Source: Salinimonas chungwhensis DSM 16280 (GTDB lineage Bacteria; Pseudomonadota; Gammaproteobacteria; Enterobacterales; Alteromonadaceae). Taken from it: DNA of 64,000 nt. Shown here one piece after another: positions 7,314 to 16,074 of this stretch. How positions within the stretch are numbered: the stretch's first letter is position 1; each line of letters opens with the position of its first letter. The translations under genes were made by a program, and so were the position numbers. The notes under the pieces are model-generated. The model was not told where the DNA came from. It saw nothing but the letters and a program-made list of their open reading frames with translations, and did no database searches. Location: assembly GCF_000378185.1 (NCBI RefSeq), contig NZ_KB899385.1, positions 62,001 to 126,000 of the forward strand, written 5' to 3'.

Positions 7314-8084
7314 TTAGGCGTCGTCTTTCTTGCCAGAGTAACCAAATGCGGCCCAAACATCAGGTATAGGATGGATAGGATTTAACTCACCCTGTGCAAG
7401 GTCAAAAAAGCCACCCTGATAGTTTACCTTGCCATGCCTTAGCATCTGCCATACAAGGTTAGCCATGTAGAACGCTGTGGTATGGTTAACACCAAAATCC
7501 TGTCTACGGATGGATTCAGCGTGGCTGCATGACGGTGCCGATTCTTCAGGGCTATCAAGCAGCAGGTCGCCATACAGATCGTAAAGATTAGGCAAGCGGC
7601 TTTCTGACCGGCGACCCAAATGCCCCATAATGACCTGTCCGGTCTTTGCCCCATTACCACCATCTATCCATAGTGTATCGCCCACATAAAAATCCTGAGC
7701 GGCTTTACCTAAGCTGTGTCTTGCTTTGGCGCTGTCTAAGCAGGTCATTACAATGTCAGCCCGTCCGGAGGGTTTCATATCATGAGCCACGGCGTGTGAT
7801 TTCCAGTTGGTACCAAAGCCCATATTAATTCTATTAACAAGCACATCAGCCTTATTCATTCCTATGTCCATAGGCCAGAAGTTTTGCCGACCTACGTTGG
7901 TTTCACTGACTGTATCGGGATCATATACATGCACCTGCAAGGGGCAGTCGTGGCCACCGACCATGCGTAACAGATAGTTTATTTGTGCAAGGTAGCTAAG
8001 CAAGTAGCTGCCTGTGCCACCAGCACCGATGACAGTGATTTTCACCGTTTTATTAAAAAATGAAGTGGGAGTGATAAAGCTCAT
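7314..8084 (-). CDS. PRTRC system ThiF (E1-like) protein (256 aa)
   Basis: An E1/ThiF/MoeB-type adenylating enzyme. In the reading frame from 8117, GAGGTGS (31-37) is the nucleotide loop, YDPDTV..TNVGRQNF (65-80) carries the acidic residues and the N/R/Q trio of E1 enzymes, and SCSHAES (C197) offers the candidate thiol-transfer Cys. I start at the ATG at 8084, whose A is shared with the TAA of the E2-like gene (TAATG), giving translational coupling. It is last in the operon parB-E-C-F-B-thiF, the set known as PRTRC. The family's presumed job is to adenylate the C-terminal Gly of the ubiquitin-like C protein. Which protein is modified is unknown. Confidence 0.88.
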   Translation of the reverse strand: MSFITPTSFFNKTVKITVIGAGGTGSYLLSYLAQINYLLRMVGGHDCPLQVHVYDPDTVSETNVGRQNFWPMDIGMNKADVLVNRINMGFGTNWKSHAVAHDMKPSGRADIVMTCLDSAKARHSLGKAAQDFYVGDTLWIDGGNGAKTGQVIMGHLGRRSESRLPNLYDLYGDLLLDSPEESAPSCSHAESIRRQDFGVNHTTAFYMANLVWQMLRHGKVNYQGGFFDLAQGELNPIHPIPDVWAAFGYSGKKDDA

Positions 8085-8851
8085 TAACGGTTTCCTTGTG
8101 CGTGTTTGGTCAGCCATTCACCGAACGTACTGGCGAAGTGCATTTCCCCTGCTTTTACTTTGGCATCGGCCTTTTCTTTATCTTGCCAGAACTGCACATG
8201 TTGGCGATTATCGAGGTAGTAAGAACGAAAACTGTCAGTTCTATAATTACTGTGAGTGAAATACGAATCGAACAAGGTGTCTTCCATTTCATTCAACGTA
8301 GTGAAATCTCTTTTTGCAGGAACCCTTGCGCCCCCCTGACATAAAGAGCCGCCACTGATATTCATCAGCGGTGCATGGTATAGCTTTGTCTGAGTAGATG
8401 GACGCTGATTGGTCGCTTTTGCATAAACTGTCAAAGCACTGAAATTACTCCCAGGATTAACAGCAAAAACCAGACTCGGCCACCAAACCTTTAGCGGTGT
8501 TTGATTACCGATATTGAACCACATATCGCGTTTTTGTTTGGGGGTGTGCCATACCAGCAAGTTGGGGGTGTCCACCAGCACATTATCGGGTGCAATTAGT
8601 GACTTTAAATCAACCTTTGCAGGCTGATTGACGCTTTTGTTGGCTCTGCGAGAGATTGTGCGCCGGACATTGGATATATCGGTCAAGCGCCCTGCTTGCA
8701 TCTGACCATTTTTTATATCGTGGATAGTGGCATATTGGCTGGTGGACTCATGGTAACTGTCGTCGTGCCCGTATAAAACGATAGCCTTTTGAGGAACGGG
8801 CACATCAGCCTGTGGTTTAAGATTCGGTTTGTGCGCCATAGGGTTTAGCAT
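8084..8851 (-). CDS. PRTRC system protein B, E2-like (255 aa)
   Basis: Matches PRTRC protein B, which Pfam groups with prokaryotic E2/UBC-like proteins (Prok-E2_D). The core LYHAPLMNISGGSLCQG (about 157-173) mirrors the E2 active-site layout H-x-P-x-N then Gly-x-x-Cys, making C171 the candidate thioester Cys. Residues 95-135 hold Trp-rich strands (LLVWHTPK, MWFN, KVWWPSLVFA) typical of the fold. GGAG lies 8 nt before the ATG at 8851, and the gene overlaps the end of F by 35 nt. Confidence 0.85.
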   Translation of the reverse strand: MLNPMAHKPNLKPQADVPVPQKAIVLYGHDDSYHESTSQYATIHDIKNGQMQAGRLTDISNVRRTISRRANKSVNQPAKVDLKSLIAPDNVLVDTPNLLVWHTPKQKRDMWFNIGNQTPLKVWWPSLVFAVNPGSNFSALTVYAKATNQRPSTQTKLYHAPLMNISGGSLCQGGARVPAKRDFTTLNEMEDTLFDSYFTHSNYRTDSFRSYYLDNRQHVQFWQDKEKADAKVKAGEMHFASTFGEWLTKHAQGNR

Positions 8852-10196
8852 TGTACGACTCCATGATGGTTTCTAAATAGTTCATTAACCACCAGCCGAT
8901 AAGGTAACGCTTTGCTTTTTCAACCCAATCTGAGTCAGTCCAGTCAGCTTCAAAGATGCACTGTTCGCAAGTTTCCATCTGGTATTGAGCATGTTCATCG
9001 ATGAGTTGCCTTGTTCTGTGACATGCATCGACTGAGGGCATCGAATATAACAGCCCTACTCCAAAATCAGGGATCTCAGTTAGCGATTCAAGTGCCTCTC
9101 CCCCTTTCGGCAGGTGGTCTTGAATTACCGTGGCAACCGCGATTAGCTTAGTTACCACTTCGGTATGCTGACAATGTGGCGAACTGCGCCAGTCCTGCAA
9201 ATCCTGAAGAAACGCTTCATCAATATCGCCGCCTGTATAGTCAGTGCCGGACTGAAGGACGATTTTCATCAGCGATTCGGATGCGCTTTCTCTGTAGCAC
9301 TGCAAAAAATCACCCGTTTCACCCTCGGTTTCGTCAAAGTCTCCATCTGGAATATCCGTTAAGTCCATCATGTGCATATCAAACATCATTGATGTTAAAT
9401 CACTTATCGCATCACCCATGATGTGCTTTAACTGGCGAAACCATTCTGAAAATGAATCGAGCATCCAAGCATCTTGCTTGGCATAAGTTTCAAGGTGTAA
9501 AGCCTGTTCCGTTGTCAAAGTAATATAATCGTCTGTCCAGTCATGACAACCAAATGCATGAGGTACGGGTGTGGTTTCACACTTACAGGCTATGTGAAGT
9601 GCTATAGCGGCTAAGAACTTGCGTGTTTTGGGATCTAATTTCTCAGCGTATAACAAAAAACAAGAAACCGGCTCTGTTGTCTCGATTGAAACGCAATTCG
9701 CCGGAGCGTCATCAGAAATTTCGCCATAAAAGCCGTTTCCGTTTCTATCAAATAATCCAATACTGACGTTATCGTATGTGAATGCTGGTACTTCACCTGT
9801 CAATGTTTCAATGGCCTGTGGCACCATTGAAATACTGTCCAGCAATGCGTTTTGAACTTTTCTAAGGGATTGTCTTGCTGCTTCAAAAACATCGTTTTGC
9901 AATGCATCAAAATCGCTGTCTTTTTTTAGCGTATTTAGTAGAGCAATAGCTTCATCATGACTGGTATGTGAAACCTCGAAGTAAGGCTTCAAGTAAGATT
10001 CAATCGCGTTGAGGTTCTCAAGCAATGGGGAGTAATTTTCGACTGGCGCCAAAACATGCTGAGCGTCACTATCAAACGTTATTTGCTGCCCCACCAGCTC
10101 ATAACCGAACGGCCTTACATCAGGCAGACTCGGTATGGTGAGGGGCTTTTCTGAGAAGTTGGTATTTGCTCTAGGGCGCTCAACGGTAACTGACAT
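8817..10196 (-). CDS. PRTRC system protein F (459 aa)
   Basis: Recognised as protein F mainly by position between the ubiquitin-like C and the E2-like B genes and by its largely helical, acidic character. The sequence ends in a Trp-rich segment (WVEKAKRYLIGWWLMNYLETI) followed by a polar tail. No catalytic motif is visible. The family role is unknown; a scaffold or substrate-binding role in the cassette is speculation. A 117-nt gap separates it from C and contains a possible overlapping small frame (see findings). Confidence 0.75.
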   Translation of the reverse strand: MSVTVERPRANTNFSEKPLTIPSLPDVRPFGYELVGQQITFDSDAQHVLAPVENYSPLLENLNAIESYLKPYFEVSHTSHDEAIALLNTLKKDSDFDALQNDVFEAARQSLRKVQNALLDSISMVPQAIETLTGEVPAFTYDNVSIGLFDRNGNGFYGEISDDAPANCVSIETTEPVSCFLLYAEKLDPKTRKFLAAIALHIACKCETTPVPHAFGCHDWTDDYITLTTEQALHLETYAKQDAWMLDSFSEWFRQLKHIMGDAISDLTSMMFDMHMMDLTDIPDGDFDETEGETGDFLQCYRESASESLMKIVLQSGTDYTGGDIDEAFLQDLQDWRSSPHCQHTEVVTKLIAVATVIQDHLPKGGEALESLTEIPDFGVGLLYSMPSVDACHRTRQLIDEHAQYQMETCEQCIFEADWTDSDWVEKAKRYLIGWWLMNYLETIMESYNAKPYGAQTES

Positions 10197-10313
10197 CGAC
10201 GTTTTTCCTTTAGTTCCATCCGAATTATCTGATGCTCATGGAAAGCTGTGTTGTCACTTTCCAGCGCGGTTTGCCACGCTTGAATGGCGGTGGCTGGCCC
10301 GTTAGCATCAGAT

Positions 10314-10538
10314 TTAGCCATTGCTGTTAGGTGGCAGTTTTGGCAGGTTGTAAACAATGCGATCGTCTTCAACGACACCATCGTCCTCATAAATCTTGCC
10401 GAATCGGAAAAACGAATAGTTTTTTCGAATGGCTTTGATGCTTTCTTCAAATGTTGCATTAGGGCACTCACAGTCAACTTCCAGAGAACCCAATTTGAAA
10501 ACCCGTTGAAGCGGAGTGCTTTGAATAAATGCTGTCAT
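10314..10538 (-). CDS. PRTRC system protein C, ubiquitin-like (74 aa)
   Basis: A 74-residue protein of the PRTRC C family, which Pfam calls prokaryotic ubiquitin (Prok_Ub). The size and the order of short strands and one helix fit a beta-grasp fold: RVFKLGSLEVDCE, a helix around TFEESIKAIRKNY, then VEDDRIVYNLP. The chain ends exactly in Gly (..PPNSNG), as required for adenylation by an E1. It starts 13 nt after the E gene. It is the probable conjugated or sulfur-carrying member of the cassette. Confidence 0.85.
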   Translation of the reverse strand: MTAFIQSTPLQRVFKLGSLEVDCECPNATFEESIKAIRKNYSFFRFGKIYEDDGVVEDDRIVYNLPKLPPNSNG

Positions 10539-10551
10539 GGTCTTTCCCTTT

Positions 10552-10962
10552 TTAATCTAAATCTAAATCTGCAATGGACGATGCGGCTGGCGTGTCGGTA
10601 GGCTGTGCGTCCTCTCCAAGAGCCTCAGTTACCGGATTGGTTGGCTCTTCTTGTTTGGCGTGGGTGCTTGCATTTGCCATGCTTTGCGTGGCCTGTGCGG
10701 TGTTGGCTTTTAAAGTGGTGTCCACGTAGCTTTCACAGAACGCATTTAAATGATTAGTAAACCCATCATCCAAATCAGCGGCACTGGCAGTTAATTTTAA
10801 TGGCTGAGTCAAAGCTGCGCGTAATTTCGGATCGGCAGCATCACCAATATTGTTTTCAGTCATTACCACGACATTCAGCTTGCCGTTACCACCATCTTGA
10901 ACGCAGAGTGATAATTGTTTCAGATTGGCTTTATGAATCAGTTGTGACAGTTCGGTAAACAT
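10552..10962 (-). CDS. PRTRC system protein E (136 aa)
   Basis: The N-terminal about 80 residues fit PRTRC protein E: MFTELSQLI at the start, a strand-rich block with VVVMTENN, then ALTQPLKLTASAADLDDGF. The C-terminal about 55 residues are low-complexity, rich in Ala, Thr, Pro and Asp. It lies 49 nt after the ParB-like gene in the same operon. Biochemical role unknown. Confidence 0.8.
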   Translation of the reverse strand: MFTELSQLIHKANLKQLSLCVQDGGNGKLNVVVMTENNIGDAADPKLRAALTQPLKLTASAADLDDGFTNHLNAFCESYVDTTLKANTAQATQSMANASTHAKQEEPTNPVTEALGEDAQPTDTPAASSIADLDLD

Positions 10963-11011
10963 TACTATTCCTTTTTTAAGTTTGGCGGGGCTACTCCCCC
11001 GCCTGTATTCG

Positions 11012-12715
11012 TTATTGAGTAACGTGGGTCAGATACCAGCTTGGTGCAAATTCAGAGTAATCGTGGTCAAGTTCCACCAGCGTTTTAATCAAATCCGCTT
11101 TCTTGCCTTTAGTGGCTTTGTTGAAAGCACCTTCCTCTTTGGCGTTCATAGTGGCGGGAACATTGGCATCTTTAGCCACTTCAATAATTTGCTGTGTGGT
11201 GAAGATTTTCAGATTGGCTTCGTTAGGCTCCCATGCCTTAACCGCGACACTTTTAGCGTGTTCTGGCTCAGACTTGAGTAGTTCGATCATCAGATTTGTT
11301 GCATTGGAGCCGCTCAACATATCCTTTTCAGTCATACCGTGACTGATAGCTGCAAGCATTTCCTCCTGCATGGTTTGCATAGAAAGATTTTTGTATGCGT
11401 ATTGGACAACTGAACCAAATCCACCTGTTAGGCTTTTTTCTTTACCGCTATAGCCAGTTGAGTCCACCAGCGCAGCAAGCATAAAAGCGCTTTTAAGCAG
11501 GTTGTTTTTTTCAAAGTGGCTTGCACTTGCTTGGCGTAACAATGCTTTATGGTGTTCCTGGGCCATGTTGCCGATGGTGCCGGACTCAGACTTTTGGGCT
11601 GAGGATTTCGCTTGAGATTTTGCCATGCTCTTAGCTTTTGCAGGGTCGGTTTTTGCAACCTCCTGCACGTTAGCTGATGCCATAGCCGCGCTTTCTGCCT
11701 TTGATAAAGACTGCTGGCACTTGGCAAAGCATACTTTGTCGATACACTGGTTTTCGGTCAGTTCACCCTCTTTACCCGTTACGTCTGACATAACCACTAT
11801 GCGTTTTTCACAGGGCGTACAACCGTCTTTATATTGCTGCTCCCCCACTACATCAGCATTAACCGTACTACGGTCTTTTTGGGCTGATTCAGACAGGTAT
11901 AGCACCTTACCGAATCGTTCTTCTGCTTGTTTACGAATACCTGCAAGCCATTCAGCCGTTTTTTCCCGAAAGCAGGTGATTTTGGCGCACTTCGCTTCGG
12001 TGCTTACATCATCGAGCAAGCCCATCTGGTGAAAGGTGTTATGTGGACAACTATTACATTCACCCTTATCGAACTTAGCAATGCTTAATGGTGTTTGTTT
12101 TGCGCCGATTTGTAGCTTTAACTCTTTTGCAGACCAGCCTTGTGCTAATACCACATCAATAAGTTTATCCTGACCTTGATGCGAAAATGGCGCTATTGCC
12201 ATTGCATGACCAACAGTGATTTTTTCTCGACTGAGCGCATCCAGTACCTTGTCGGTACACTTCATTAATTCAAGACGCTCATTAACCTTCTTTAGCGGCC
12301 AGTTAAGCGCATCTGACACTGACTGGCGGTCACCCCCGTACAGGCTATTAAATTCCTGTGCTGCACGACCTTCATCTACGATAGACAGGTCGCTGCGAAT
12401 GGTGTTTTCCTGCAAATGGATTATGTAGGCTTCGCGATCATCCACCTGCTTTACCAGCACTGGCACTTCTGATAATTCAAGTTCCAGCGCCAAGTCACGG
12501 CGACCATAACCGCCAAGCAGTTCAAGGTGTCCTTTTTTGGTAGGATGGGGGCGCGTGATCAGGTTTTGTAAAACGCCGTGGCTACGGATGCTTTCTCGCA
12601 TTTCGCTGCGAGACTTCTCTGGTCGGGAACTGCGCTTATTGCCCATGCTGAAATCCAGCAGCAAGCTTGGGTGAACTTTCTCAAGGGTTTTATCAGGTAG
12701 TGAAGCAAAATCCAT
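11012..12715 (-). CDS. PRTRC system ParB-family protein (567 aa)
   Basis: The N-terminal region (about 20-130) is a ParB/Spo0J nuclease-like domain: SRPEKSRSEMRESIRSHGVLQNLI, then LLGGYGRRDLALEL (the GxxRR-type box), and IIHLQENTIRSDLSIVDEGRA. A KorB-like helix-turn-helix follows. The middle has repeated Cys pairs (CNSCPHN, CTPCEKR, CIDKVCFAKCQQ) that could bind metal. It is longer than chromosomal ParB and is the PRTRC version. First gene of the operon, with promoter module TTGCCG-17-ACGTTA 35 nt upstream. It is distinct from the partition ParB at 35134. Confidence 0.87.
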   Translation of the reverse strand: MDFASLPDKTLEKVHPSLLLDFSMGNKRSSRPEKSRSEMRESIRSHGVLQNLITRPHPTKKGHLELLGGYGRRDLALELELSEVPVLVKQVDDREAYIIHLQENTIRSDLSIVDEGRAAQEFNSLYGGDRQSVSDALNWPLKKVNERLELMKCTDKVLDALSREKITVGHAMAIAPFSHQGQDKLIDVVLAQGWSAKELKLQIGAKQTPLSIAKFDKGECNSCPHNTFHQMGLLDDVSTEAKCAKITCFREKTAEWLAGIRKQAEERFGKVLYLSESAQKDRSTVNADVVGEQQYKDGCTPCEKRIVVMSDVTGKEGELTENQCIDKVCFAKCQQSLSKAESAAMASANVQEVAKTDPAKAKSMAKSQAKSSAQKSESGTIGNMAQEHHKALLRQASASHFEKNNLLKSAFMLAALVDSTGYSGKEKSLTGGFGSVVQYAYKNLSMQTMQEEMLAAISHGMTEKDMLSGSNATNLMIELLKSEPEHAKSVAVKAWEPNEANLKIFTTQQIIEVAKDANVPATMNAKEEGAFNKATKGKKADLIKTLVELDHDYSEFAPSWYLTHVTQ

Positions 12716-12749
12716 GTTGGTACTCCGGTCTGTTCAAAGGATATGGGAG

Positions 12750-12778
12750 TAACGTGTCATGAATGCTCTAATCGGCAA
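12750..12778 (-). promoter_or_regulatory. Promoter-like module upstream of the PRTRC operon
   Basis: TTGCCG at 12773-12778, 17-bp spacer, ACGTTA at 12750-12755; 35 nt before the ATG at 12715. The plus-strand stretch 12790-13040 beyond it shows no gene I can support. Confidence 0.78.
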
Positions 12779-13040
12779 TTAACAAGGAACGGGCATAGTG
12801 GCGTACCTCTTAGTTGTTAACCAATCTGAATATCGTTTCATATCAGTCGTTCTCATCGCAATGCGCTGGTTTATGTTGCGCCGGGGCTCCAATACCACTG
12901 AAAAAAATCGTTACCTGGTTGGCGCGAGTGAATAAATATCTATTTTTCAGCGATACCGGCTCGGGGAAAACCTATCATTTATGCAAACATGCATAGTTTA
13001 AGCGCTTTTTATTCATCTTCGGGTGAGACTGAAGCCGCGC

Positions 13041-13064
13041 TCCGAGAAGCGATAGCGCAACGGG
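13041..13064 (-). repeat. Conserved-loop hairpin, weak stem
   Basis: Loop TTGCGCTATCGCTTCT on the minus strand between short CCG/CGG arms (one more G-T pair possible). Downstream of the 74-aa gene and just beyond its terminator. A weaker member of the family. Confidence 0.4.
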
Positions 13065-13083
13065 GCAAGGCGGAAGCAGGCAT

Positions 13084-13108
13084 AAAAAAGGCCAGCGAAT
13101 AGCTGGCC
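13084..13108 (-). terminator. Rho-independent terminator
   Basis: Minus strand GGCCAGC-TATTC-GCTGGCC followed by T6, 29 nt after the stop of the 74-aa gene. Confidence 0.85.
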
Positions 13109-13136
13109 AAGGGAGAATGCCCATGGGGGCTAAAAA

Positions 13137-13361
13137 TTAATTACTGGCAAATCTTGTTAAGTTCAGTCGAGCATTCCCGGCAGCGCTGAAATTACGGCTA
13201 CCTTGCTTAAGAAGTTGATCAAAATGGGACTCAATCCACGCGTGACGCGCTTGTTCCGATGGGAATGGTATATCACGTGTTGCATCAGCGGCTGCGTCCA
13301 TGACAAATCCCATGACGGTTTTAGAACCACGGGCATTTACTGTTGGAATATCTGTTCGCAT
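13137..13361 (-). CDS. Hypothetical protein (74 aa)
   Basis: A soluble monocistronic small protein with a clean promoter module (TTGCCA-17-ACGTTA, 35 nt upstream), AGGAGATA before the ATG and a terminator after it. The C-terminal half is basic. No family recognised. Confidence 0.6.
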   Translation of the reverse strand: MRTDIPTVNARGSKTVMGFVMDAAADATRDIPFPSEQARHAWIESHFDQLLKQGSRNFSAAGNARLNLTRFASN

Positions 13362-13395
13362 GTTATCTCCTGTCCATAACTATTGGGTACAGGAT

Positions 13396-13424
13396 TAACG
13401 TTGCATGACAGTGGTGATTGGCAA
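13396..13424 (-). promoter_or_regulatory. Promoter-like module, TTGNNN-N17-ACRTTR family
   Basis: TTGCCA at 13419-13424, 17-bp spacer, ACGTTA at 13396-13401; 35 nt before the ATG at 13361. One of the best matches to the consensus. Confidence 0.8.
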
Positions 13425-13636
13425 TTTAAGAAGAACTTGAACAAGGAGCCATAGTTTGAATCCTTTTGGTGGGATTGCTGCGGCAGCTGATGTACTATTT
13501 CAATCAAACTCGCGAAAGTGCCTGTTTCTTAGGGAAATAAAACTGTGGGTACAAAAAAAAATTTTAATAGCACAAGGACGGTTGCTCTACTCATGGCTCT
13601 TTGTGTGCTCAACAAAATCATATTAGGACGTTCGAT

Positions 13637-15304
13637 ATGAAGCTCATAAAACCACTTTATCTATCCGCAATTATTTCTCTTTCTTCGATATCTAGCGTTC
13701 ATGCAGGATTTGCTGAAGGTGAAGCTGCCTATAAAGATGACGATTATGTAACCGCTTTGAACGAATTTTCTATCTTAGCAGAGCAAGGACACGCAAAAGC
13801 TCAATATCGCCTTAGCCAGATGTACATCTTTGGGAAAGGTGTCGAAAAAGATAAAGCAAAAGGTTATGAACTACTTCTGAAAGCCGCAGAACAGGGCGAT
13901 ACGAACTCAATGCATGACGTAGCTCTTGGATACATGTGGGGTCTTTATGGGGAGAAGGATGAAAAGAAAGGCCTGAAGCTCTATCACGAAGCTGCTGAGA
14001 AAGGACATTCCAGCTCACAAAATACCTTGGGTTATTTCTACAAAAAAGGCCAATTCGTTGAAAAAAATTTAGAAAAAGCCTTTGAATGGTACTTTAAATC
14101 TGCTGAGCAAGGATATGCACTTTCATCTTATAAATTATACGAAATGTATTCCAAAGGAGAAGGCGTAGAGAAAGATAAAGAGCAAGCTACTCAGTGGTTA
14201 CTGAAATCAGCTAATGATGGCCGAGCCAGTCGAAAATATAAGGTGGCAAAAGTTTTTGAGAAAGGCGAAGGCGTTGAGCAAGACTATGAGCTAGCTGAAA
14301 GACTTTACAAAACTGCTGCCGAACAAGGTCATAAGTCTTCAACTATAAGGCTCATTGAAATGTACTGGAGTGGCGAAGGCGTTAGTAAAAATCGCCAAGA
14401 AGCCGCCAGGTGGTACATTAAGCTCGCTGAGACAGGCGATGTTTTTTCTCAAAGTAAGCTTGGGCTTCTTTATACGATAGGTCTTGGAGTCGAAAAAGAC
14501 GAGGAAGAGTCCGTGAAGTGGTACCGAAAAGCTGCTGAGCAGGGCGATAAAGGGTCTCAGTTTCAATTGGGCCAAAAATACCGGCTTGGACACGGCGTTG
14601 CTCAAGACTACAATCAGGCTGAAAAATGGTATCGCAAAGCAGCGGAACAGGGGGACACATTAGCCCAGTTTGAGCTAGCCAACTTGTACAAAGAAGGCCT
14701 TGGCGTTGAGAAAGATTATGAGCAAGCAAAGATTTGGTACGAAAAAGCTGCGCCAACACACCGCCTTGCAAAAAAAGAGCTTGATTACATAGACTGCCTA
14801 CAATCTGATGGAACTACACTTTTTGGTATCGGGCTGAAATGTGCTAACAGACATATGATGCGTGAGCAAATCAAGAGCGCTGGTGGCGTAGTTATTCGTG
14901 AAAACGATGAGCATTGGGGAGATAGCTACTCATCAGAGAACTTGTTGAATGGATCAACAGAGCTATACGTTTCGTATTCCAGCTCAAACAAAAAAATCGC
15001 GTTAGCGCGGTATAAACTTCCATCTCGGATGGACACACAACAAGTAGTAAAAATTCGTAATATGATTGCTTCTAAGTATGGAGAGCCCTCTCGTTCATCG
15101 GGCAGACCATCAGTCGGAGAGGTGGTTTATATGTGGTATTTACCCGATGGGTTTAACTTAGCAGTAGCTCGAGGGTGGCCTGATACTACGACCTACATTG
15201 CTTATAAAGAACCTGAAATATTTGCTGCACAACAGGCAGAAATGAAGCGTCAAAAAGCGAAGCGGGAAGCAAACGAATATGCAGAGCAAGAGGCGAACTT
15301 CTAA
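13637..15304 (+). CDS. Secreted Sel1-repeat protein (555 aa)
   Basis: The start at 13637 gives an AGGACG ribosome site and a textbook signal peptide (KLIKPLYLSAIISLSSISSVHA). About ten Sel1/TPR-like repeats of about 36 residues follow, recognisable by A.QG...AQ..L...Y..G.GV.KD...A..W. Repeats run to about residue 370. A separate C-terminal domain with Cys, a Tyr/Ser-rich stretch and a charged coiled end completes it. Sel1 repeats bind protein partners, so a periplasmic scaffold is likely. It is one of few plus-strand genes in the left third and has its own terminator. Confidence 0.85.
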   Translation: MKLIKPLYLSAIISLSSISSVHAGFAEGEAAYKDDDYVTALNEFSILAEQGHAKAQYRLSQMYIFGKGVEKDKAKGYELLLKAAEQGDTNSMHDVALGYMWGLYGEKDEKKGLKLYHEAAEKGHSSSQNTLGYFYKKGQFVEKNLEKAFEWYFKSAEQGYALSSYKLYEMYSKGEGVEKDKEQATQWLLKSANDGRASRKYKVAKVFEKGEGVEQDYELAERLYKTAAEQGHKSSTIRLIEMYWSGEGVSKNRQEAARWYIKLAETGDVFSQSKLGLLYTIGLGVEKDEEESVKWYRKAAEQGDKGSQFQLGQKYRLGHGVAQDYNQAEKWYRKAAEQGDTLAQFELANLYKEGLGVEKDYEQAKIWYEKAAPTHRLAKKELDYIDCLQSDGTTLFGIGLKCANRHMMREQIKSAGGVVIRENDEHWGDSYSSENLLNGSTELYVSYSSSNKKIALARYKLPSRMDTQQVVKIRNMIASKYGEPSRSSGRPSVGEVVYMWYLPDGFNLAVARGWPDTTTYIAYKEPEIFAAQQAEMKRQKAKREANEYAEQEANF

Positions 15305-15345
15305 GAAGTAACTAGCTTAGGCTGGTATACAAACAAAATTTTTAG

Positions 15346-15371
15346 GCCTGCCACCCTGGCAGGCTTTGTTT
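15346..15371. terminator. Bidirectional terminator hairpin
   Basis: GCCTGCCA-CCC-TGGCAGGC with T-rich sequence on both sides (TTTGTTT on plus, AAAATTTTT on the other). It lies between the convergent Sel1 gene and the 75-aa gene. Confidence 0.8.
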
Positions 15372-15597
15372 AGACCTCAGATGAACCTATCCATTGGTCG
15401 CCCAGATAAGCATCCCAACCAAATGGAGAATGCTTGTCGTAGTCCACCAGCTCAAGAGCATCGTGCGTCCAAATCCCGTCCGCTGGTGGCAATTCAGTTA
15501 CTACCTCTCCTCCCAAGTCTTTTATGATCAGGTTTAAGGTTTCATAGCCCACCAGTAGGTCAGGCTCTTTTTCATTGATGGCTCGTGCGACAATCAT
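15370..15597 (-). CDS. Hypothetical protein (75 aa)
   Basis: An acidic soluble protein, last gene of the operon 16409-15370, 33 nt after the 147-aa gene. Its stop overlaps the terminator region. No motif recognised. Confidence 0.55.
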   Translation of the reverse strand: MIVARAINEKEPDLLVGYETLNLIIKDLGGEVVTELPPADGIWTHDALELVDYDKHSPFGWDAYLGDQWIGSSEV

Positions 15598-15630
15598 TCT
15601 TTTCTCCGTATATGCTGCGGGTAGTTCGCC

Positions 15631-16074
15631 CTAAAACTTCACCCGAAGCTTTTTGATTTTGGTCATTACCGAGTTCATGTGGTACTGCATCTGGCTAAGA
15701 GAATTAGGCTCGGGGTTTTCGATGACGTAGGCATAAAGCCGCGCCCCCGTATCCAACTGGAACTCTTCAATAGCGGAACCCATTAACGCCACCATATTGG
15801 CGTACTTAGCCTGGGCCGACTCATAATCGAACTGGTTTTCTATCTGCTCACAGAGCCACCACAGCCACGATTTTAGGGTATCAACGCCTTGTGGCCGCGG
15901 AACTGGCATCAACCGAAAGCTGGCATCCATGAGCTGGCCTACTGTGATCCGCTCGTTGTCCATAAGGTCCACCAGCATCGCTAACTCTGCACTGCGTAAA
16001 GCACCAGCCTGAATCATGCGTGCATCAGGGTTTATGCTGGTGGATTTACTGTAAAAGCCGTGCTGTAAGTTCAT
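15631..16074 (-). CDS. Hypothetical helical protein (147 aa)
   Basis: A predominantly helical, soluble protein that overlaps the upstream gene by 4 nt (ATGA type), so the two are translationally coupled. It is rich in Met and Trp (LKSWLWWLCEQIE). I do not recognise the family. Confidence 0.6.
   Translation of the reverse strand: MNLQHGFYSKSTSINPDARMIQAGALRSAELAMLVDLMDNERITVGQLMDASFRLMPVPRPQGVDTLKSWLWWLCEQIENQFDYESAQAKYANMVALMGSAIEEFQLDTGARLYAYVIENPEPNSLSQMQYHMNSVMTKIKKLRVKF

Noticed and set aside
8096..8344. Frames on the plus strand across the PRTRC operon
   Set aside because: All lie opposite well-supported PRTRC genes and lack start signals.
12814..12996. Plus-strand frame with a P-loop-like phrase (SDTGSGKTYHLC)
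   Set aside because: Only 60 codons, no ribosome site, no other ATPase motif. It lies over the upstream region of the PRTRC operon, so I regard it as chance.
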